DNA of 64,000 nucleotides from assembly GCF_014268505.2 (NCBI RefSeq), contig NZ_JABWQP020000013.1, positions 1 to 64,000 of the forward strand, written 5' to 3'. The position numbers and the translations under genes were made by a program. This document shows positions 60,362 to 64,000 of the stretch, in pieces (within the stretch, counting starts at the first letter, position 1; every line of letters starts with the position of its first letter). The stretch is from Pseudomonas khorasanensis (GTDB lineage Bacteria > Pseudomonadota > Gammaproteobacteria > Pseudomonadales > Pseudomonadaceae). The notes beneath the pieces are model-generated. The model worked only from the letters and a program-made list of their open reading frames with translations. It had not been told where the DNA came from and ran no database searches.

Positions 60362-60550
60362 ATGTCAGGTCCATACATCGAAGACGATGGCGCTGAGTTT
60401 TCATTCAACAATTGCGTGCGCTGCGGTCAGACCGAGTACCAATCGGGGTTTGGCGAAGACCCGGTGAGCAATGGCAAAATCAAATCCACAGCGCCGAAAG
60501 GGCCGAGAGCGAAATTTTTGCCCAAGGTCACGGCAAGGACCAGAAGGTGA
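60362..60550 (+). CDS. Small CxxC protein
   Basis: The protein has 62 residues with GGGGAG before the ATG and a terminator 12 bases after the stop. MSGPYIEDDGAEFSFNNCVR and CGQTE form a single CxxC-like pair; the C-terminus is basic. The function is unknown; the flanking signals support a real gene. Confidence 0.5.
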   Translation: MSGPYIEDDGAEFSFNNCVRCGQTEYQSGFGEDPVSNGKIKSTAPKGPRAKFLPKVTARTRR

Positions 60551-60561
60551 ATTCGCCCTGT

Positions 60562-60587
60562 AACCCCGTCATCGAACGGGGTTTTTT
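60562..60587 (+). terminator. Terminator after the small CxxC gene
   Basis: ACCCCGT-TCATCG-AACGGGGT followed by TTTTTT. Confidence 0.8.
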
Positions 60588-60619
60588 ACGGGCGCAGGAA
60601 TATGAGGTGGGAATGCCGG

Positions 60620-60737
60620 GGAGCGTTGACATTAATGTTGGTTTTTTTTCACAAACTTTTCACGTTGGTCAACGTAGTGTGAAGCCATCCGTTAGAAAGC
60701 AAGTCTCCAGCCCGTCTCCCCAGCGGGCTTTTTTTTG
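60620..60737 (+). ncRNA. Candidate small RNA
   Basis: A consensus -35 box TTGACA lies near 60627, with an AT-rich region behind it. About 100 bases later GCCCG and CGGGC form a stem followed by eight T (60709-60736). There is no ORF between. It could equally be the terminated leader of the downstream glycine-zipper gene. Confidence 0.35.
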
Positions 60738-60862
60738 TCCGGCATAAAACCTTTTGCGCAATCGCTGTCCAATCGACGCTGCCGCGTGCGTCTGGACTTT
60801 CTCGCGCCGAGCGCATTAAATCCCGTCCCTTTTTGTCATCCCGCTTATTTGAGGTTTTCGTC

Positions 60863-61234
60863 ATGCGTTTAACACTGCCTGCTCTGGTTCTTGGCCTTCT
60901 GGTTGCTCAAGGTGCGATGGCTGCCGGTGATGGCACTGCTGCGCTGGGCGGTGGCCTGGGCGGCGCGCTTGGCAACGTCGTTGGCCAGAAAATGGGCGGC
61001 AGCACCGGTGCGGCGATTGGTGCCGGCGTCGCGGGCGCAGCGGGCAGTGCGGTCGCCGCTCGCAAGGGCAGCCGCACCAAGGCGGCCATCGGCGGTGGTG
61101 TCGGTGCGGCCGGTGGTTCGGTGATCGGCAACAGTCTGGGCGGCAAGAACGGCGCCACGATTGGCGCGGGTCTGGGCGGTGCGGCCGGTGGTGCAGTCGG
61201 CAGCAATCTGGGCAAAGGTCACAAGCGCCACTGA
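60863..61234 (+). CDS. Glycine-zipper outer membrane-type protein (copy 1)
   Basis: The protein has 123 residues. A signal peptide (MRLTLPALVLGLLVAQGAMA) precedes a Gly/Ala-rich core with repeated GGxLGGALGNVVG, GAAIGAGVAGAAGSAV and GATIGAGLGGAAGGAV glycine zippers, and a basic tail GKGHKRH. Such proteins insert in membranes as bundles. It has a paralog at 61369. Confidence 0.88.
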   Translation: MRLTLPALVLGLLVAQGAMAAGDGTAALGGGLGGALGNVVGQKMGGSTGAAIGAGVAGAAGSAVAARKGSRTKAAIGGGVGAAGGSVIGNSLGGKNGATIGAGLGGAAGGAVGSNLGKGHKRH

Positions 61235-61254
61235 GACGGATAGTGGCCCGAAGA

Positions 61255-61282
61255 AGCCCGACTCGATGTCGGGCTTTTTCAT
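61255..61282 (+). terminator. Terminator after glycine-zipper copy 1
   Basis: AGCCCGACTCGATGTCGGGC and T-run. Confidence 0.85.
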
Positions 61283-61368
61283 GGCTGAACGTTTCGTTCA
61301 AAATCATCTCTAACTCACATACGCCCCCCTTGGGCGGACTGTCCCGATTCGGGAACTGAGAGGTTGAT

Positions 61369-61797
61369 ATGCGATTGTCATTATCTGCACTGTTTTTCGG
61401 CTTGTTCGTGGCGCAGGGCGCGATGGCGGCCGGCGACGGCACTGCTGCCGTGGGTGGTGGTCTGGGCGGTGCGCTCGGTAATGTGGTTGGCGGACAACTC
61501 GGCGGCAGCACGGGGGCGGCGGTAGGCGCAGGTGTCGGCGGCGCGGCGGGCAGCGCGATCGGCGCGAATAAACGCAACCGCACGGAAGCCGCGATTGGCG
61601 GCGGTCTCGGCGCGGCGGGCGGCTCAGTCGTCGGCAACAGCCTCGGTGGCTCCACCGGCTCGACCATCGGCGCCGGTCTGGGCGGCGCAGCAGGCGGGGC
61701 GGTCGGGAACAACCTCGGTGACGACGACGGAAAATCCCATTCCGGTGGCGGTCACAAACATAAGTACAAGAACAAACACAAAAACAAGCATCACTGA
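61369..61797 (+). CDS. Glycine-zipper outer membrane-type protein (copy 2)
   Basis: The protein has 142 residues. Signal peptide and first core motif nearly identical to copy 1 (VAQGAMAAGDGTAAVGGGLG). It has an extra His/Lys-rich tail (DDDGKSHSGGGHKHKYKNK). The two genes are separated by a terminator and are probably a tandem duplication that has diverged at the end. Confidence 0.88.
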   Translation: MRLSLSALFFGLFVAQGAMAAGDGTAAVGGGLGGALGNVVGGQLGGSTGAAVGAGVGGAAGSAIGANKRNRTEAAIGGGLGAAGGSVVGNSLGGSTGSTIGAGLGGAAGGAVGNNLGDDDGKSHSGGGHKHKYKNKHKNKHH

Positions 61798-61810
61798 TCG
61801 ATACAACGGA

Positions 61811-61834
61811 AACCCGGCCAAGCGCCGGGTTTTT
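61811..61834 (+). terminator. Terminator after glycine-zipper copy 2
   Basis: AACCCGGC-CAA-GCGCCGGGTT and TTT. Confidence 0.8.
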
Positions 61835-61916
61835 CGTATCTGGCAGTCGCAATGAGGAACGATTGGCTTTAGGGCGTTTCGAACGTCATACACCCCACAT
61901 GATCATGAGGTTCGCC

Positions 61917-62084
61917 ATGACTCCCGAAACTGAAGGCAAAGAAGAAAAAGGCCCGAACGGGCAGCCGTTTATCAATGACCCGGGCAATGAAGATCCGGGG
62001 TCACTGATGGATGATGCGACGGTGCCGTTGAATGATGCGGATGAGGCGGATATGGAGTATGAGGAGGATGGGGATGAGCAGTAA
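61917..62084 (+). CDS. Small acidic protein
   Basis: The protein has 55 residues from the ATG at 61917 (GAGG upstream), MTPETEGKEEKGPNGQPFIN then a very acidic C-terminus (DEADMEYEEDGDEQ). It is predicted to be disordered; function unknown. Confidence 0.6.
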   Translation: MTPETEGKEEKGPNGQPFINDPGNEDPGSLMDDATVPLNDADEADMEYEEDGDEQ

Positions 62085-62261
62085 TCTGCTCTTTGCTTGA
62101 ATTTCCAAGGCCTATTATTTTAGGCCCTTTAAGTATATTCAGACTTTCAAGAGTGTAATTTTCCTCTGAGGTTGCTCAGGGATGAGGATTACCCGTGAGG
62201 ATATAGAGGTTGTCAGATACCGACATTTTTTCAATTTTATTTAAAAAAATTAATTCGTTAA
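62085..62261. other. AT-rich gap
   Basis: No gene is seen. Composition differs sharply from the flanks, in keeping with the foreign module next to it. Confidence 0.4.
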
Positions 62262-62555
62262 CTATTTTTCGATGAATCTCTTATTGCAATATTTTTTATA
62301 CATATGTGGTCTGTCGGATGATTCTAGTACTTCTTCAATAGTGTTTAAGGTGCCGTGATGGTCTCGTATATTGGTTATGAGCTGTATTGTCACTTCTGTA
62401 GAGGTTTGTCGTGCGGCAGAAGCTCGATGATGGCCGTCCAGAATCTAAAGTGTGCCGTTATGCTCAGCAACATCTATCGGATAATCACTATTAAAACCAT
62501 TACTTCGCATTTCTTCTCTCATTAGCTCGACTAGTTTAGTTGAGGTTTTGCTCAT
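62262..62555 (-). pseudogene. ParB-like (GHHR) nuclease domain protein with internal stop
   Basis: From the ATG at 62555 the frame reads MSKTSTKLVELMREEMRSNG, PIDVAEHNGTL, then a TAG (62445-62447), and continues in the same frame as ILDGHHRASAARQTSTEV to a stop at 62262. The ILDGHHRA motif is the ParB/Srx nuclease-like signature. The stop could be a C-to-T change of CAG. Its AT-rich DNA and small size fit a toxin tip or orphan toxin. It overlaps an upstream fragment by four bases. Confidence 0.6.
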
Positions 62556-62719
62556 AAGCGCATGTGTTCGATCAGCGCTTCGAAATCCGGTTGCTTGGGA
62601 TTCAGGGCGGCCACCACCAGCAGACCGATGCTGTTGTTCAGGGCCAGTAGCCGATCGGGTTGGAACATTCGCAGTCGCTCGCACACGTGGAAAAACAGGG
62701 GCGCGGACTTTGCGGGGGA
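62552..62719 (-). pseudogene. Fragment upstream of the ParB-like remnant
   Basis: The frame ends in LLALNNSIGLLVVAALNPKQ and PDFEALIEHMRL with an ATGA overlap to the ParB-like gene. It opens after a stop codon without a start, so it is the 3' piece of a lost gene. Family not recognised. Confidence 0.4.
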
Positions 62720-62918
62720 TCAAACAGGAAAGAAGTCGGGGAAGTAGGCTGTGTCTGTAGGAGGTTTCGCTAAATTCTGGGCGGGTGTTAAGCACGTCGA
62801 CGGGCATTGCCCGTTGCTCAAAGTCCAGTCGTCTCGCTATGCTGCTGAACCCATTAATCAGATCCGGGCTGCGGCACGACGAATGCCGCCCGGGATGTCT
62901 TTGATAACGGATCCGATG

Positions 62919-63614
62919 ATGAATGCACCGCTGAAAGCGTTCGGCCCGATCAAGGCCGTGATTTTCGATATGGATGGTTTGCTGCTGGACACGGAAGGCA
63001 TTTACACCGAGGTCACCTCGATGATTGCCGGGCGTTATGGGCGAACCTTCGACTGGAGCGTCAAGCAGAACATCATTGGTCGCGGTGCCAGTGACCTGGC
63101 CAATTACGTTGTGCAGGCGCTTGAGTTACCGATCACGCCGCAAGAGTTTCTGGCGATTCGCGAGCCGCTGATGCGCGAGCGTTTTCCCAGGGCCCAGGCG
63201 ATGCCGGGTGCCGAAGCGCTGGTTCGTCATCTCAAAGCGCACAACATCCCGATCGCGGTCGGCACCAGTTCGTCGCGTCAGTCGTTCGGTCAGAAAACCA
63301 CGCTGCACCGTGACTGGTTCGCGCTGTTCGATTTCATCGTTACGGCGGACGATCCTGAAGTCGGTGCGGCCAAACCGGCGCCGGATATTTTCCTCACCGC
63401 GGCCCGGCGTCTTGGCGTCGCGCCTGAGGATTGTCTGGTCTTTGAGGATTCGCCGTTCGGTGTGACAGCGGCGAAAACGGCAGGTATGACCGCAATCGCC
63501 ATCCCTGACGCGGCGATGGCCGATGAAAAATATGCACACGCTGACGGGATTCTTCGCTCGCTGAAAGACTTCACGCCAAGCGCTTTTGGTCTGCCAGCGC
63601 TGGAATGGGCTTGA
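62919..63614 (+). CDS. HAD-family phosphatase (beta-phosphoglucomutase-like)
   Basis: About 231 residues from the ATG at 62919 (GGA seven bases upstream); ATG at 62895 is an alternative. HAD motifs: nucleophile AVIFDMDGLLLDTE, VGTSSSRQSF, KPAPDIFL and EDSPFGVTAAKTAGM. The cap domain type fits the small-sugar-phosphate phosphatases of the GS1/PGMB group. It is monocistronic. Confidence 0.9.
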   Translation: MNAPLKAFGPIKAVIFDMDGLLLDTEGIYTEVTSMIAGRYGRTFDWSVKQNIIGRGASDLANYVVQALELPITPQEFLAIREPLMRERFPRAQAMPGAEALVRHLKAHNIPIAVGTSSSRQSFGQKTTLHRDWFALFDFIVTADDPEVGAAKPAPDIFLTAARRLGVAPEDCLVFEDSPFGVTAAKTAGMTAIAIPDAAMADEKYAHADGILRSLKDFTPSAFGLPALEWA

Positions 63615-63627
63615 CCGCAAACATCAA

Positions 63628-63665
63628 AACGCCGCCCTTCGAATAAAGAAGGGCGGCGTTTTTTT
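63628..63665. terminator. Terminator between convergent HAD and SDR genes
   Basis: AACGCCGCCCTTC and GAAGGGCGGCGTT pair around AATAA, followed by TTTTT. Confidence 0.88.
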
Positions 63666-63682
63666 GTGCGGGTTCCGCGCAA

Positions 63683-64000
63683 TCAGGCGCCGAAACCACC
63701 GTCGATGGTCAGGCTGGCACCGGTGATGTAACCGGCTTCCGGCCCGGCCAGGTAGGCGACGAAACTGGCGATTTCATCGGCTGTGCCGTAACGACCGACA
63801 GCCATCAAAGGGATCAGGCTTTCGGCGAAGTCACTGTCGGCCGGGTTCATGTCGGTGTCGACCGGGCCGGGTTGCACGTTGTTGATGGTGATGCCGCGCG
63901 GACCGAGATCGCGGGCCAGGCCTTTGGTCAGGCCGACCAGTGCCGATTTGCTCATCGCGTAAACACTGCCACCGCCGAAGGGCATGCGGTCAGCGTTGGT
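63683..64000 (-). CDS. Short-chain dehydrogenase/reductase (5' end outside the window)
   Basis: The visible C-terminal 105 codons show YAMSK (catalytic YxxxK), GITINNVQPGPVDTDMNP and the end SLTIDGGFGA, typical of classical SDR enzymes of the FabG type. The N-terminal NAD(P)-binding half lies beyond the right edge. Substrate unknown. Confidence 0.92.
   Translation of the reverse strand, partial: TNADRMPFGGGSVYAMSKSALVGLTKGLARDLGPRGITINNVQPGPVDTDMNPADSDFAESLIPLMAVGRYGTADEIASFVAYLAGPEAGYITGASLTIDGGFGA

Overview
The window looks like a chromosomal piece of a Pseudomonas species of the fluorescens type. The support is a GC-rich core with chorismate synthase, PrmB, a methionine-salvage mtnBDC cluster, spermidine synthase and RraB; several small families typical of the genus (DUF3509, DUF2846 lipoprotein, glycine-zipper proteins); and REP palindromes of the GTGGGAGCGAGCCTGCTCGCGA type. 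No species can be named from the sequence alone.

Region 1 (1-22 kb) is an accessory island behind a type VI secretion hcp gene (cut by the left edge), whose upstream region carries a sigma-54-like promoter and TGCGCAA/TTGCGCA dyads. The island is a string of compact, often AT-richer modules that look like anti-phage defence: (a) a GHKL ATPase with a C-terminal PD-(D/E)XK-like nuclease, paired with a UvrD-like helicase carrying a RelE/ParE-like N-terminus; (b) a 1.3-kaa STAND/NACHT-like NTPase with a C-terminal nuclease-like segment; (c) an uncharacterised protein with a HEPN-like RX4H motif; (d) a putAbiC-like membrane protein; (e) a three-gene overlapping operon of adenosine deaminase, HAM1/ITPase-like protein and SIR2 protein, the architecture reported as the Kongming system (KomABC, dITP signalling leading to NAD+ depletion); and (f) a zinc-dependent phospholipase C-like protein with a beta-rich partner. 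Most modules are bounded by copies of a GGCC-centred inverted repeat. Two of these copies, inverted, flank a decayed tyrosine-recombinase gene. This suggests cassette-like assembly of the island.

Region 2 (22-53.8 kb) is ordinary core genome: lipoprotein, Smr protein, cysteine-hydrolase-fold enzymes, prmB, aroC, MFS transporter, mtnB-mtnD-mtnC, acyl-CoA synthetase, ankyrin protein, speE, rraB, the ATP-grasp/alpha-E/transglutaminase trio, a cytochrome c, a thiolase/FadB-type pair for fatty-acid beta-oxidation, a CorA-type transporter, PlsC-like acyltransferase, tRNA-Ser(GGA), a D-cysteine-desulfhydrase-like enzyme and a DsbA-like oxidoreductase.

Region 3 (53.9-57.5 kb) is a likely metal-peptide (RiPP) locus: a secreted precursor with five EGKCG motifs fused to two EF-hands, a DUF2063-type partner, a DUF692 MNIO enzyme, an Ohr/OsmC peroxidase and a DoxX membrane protein. 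Region 4 (57.5-64 kb) mixes a signal-peptide-bearing crotonase-fold protein, gene remnants (alpha/beta hydrolase, ParB-like GHHR module), two tandem glycine-zipper paralogs, a possible small RNA, an HAD phosphatase and a short-chain dehydrogenase cut by the right edge.
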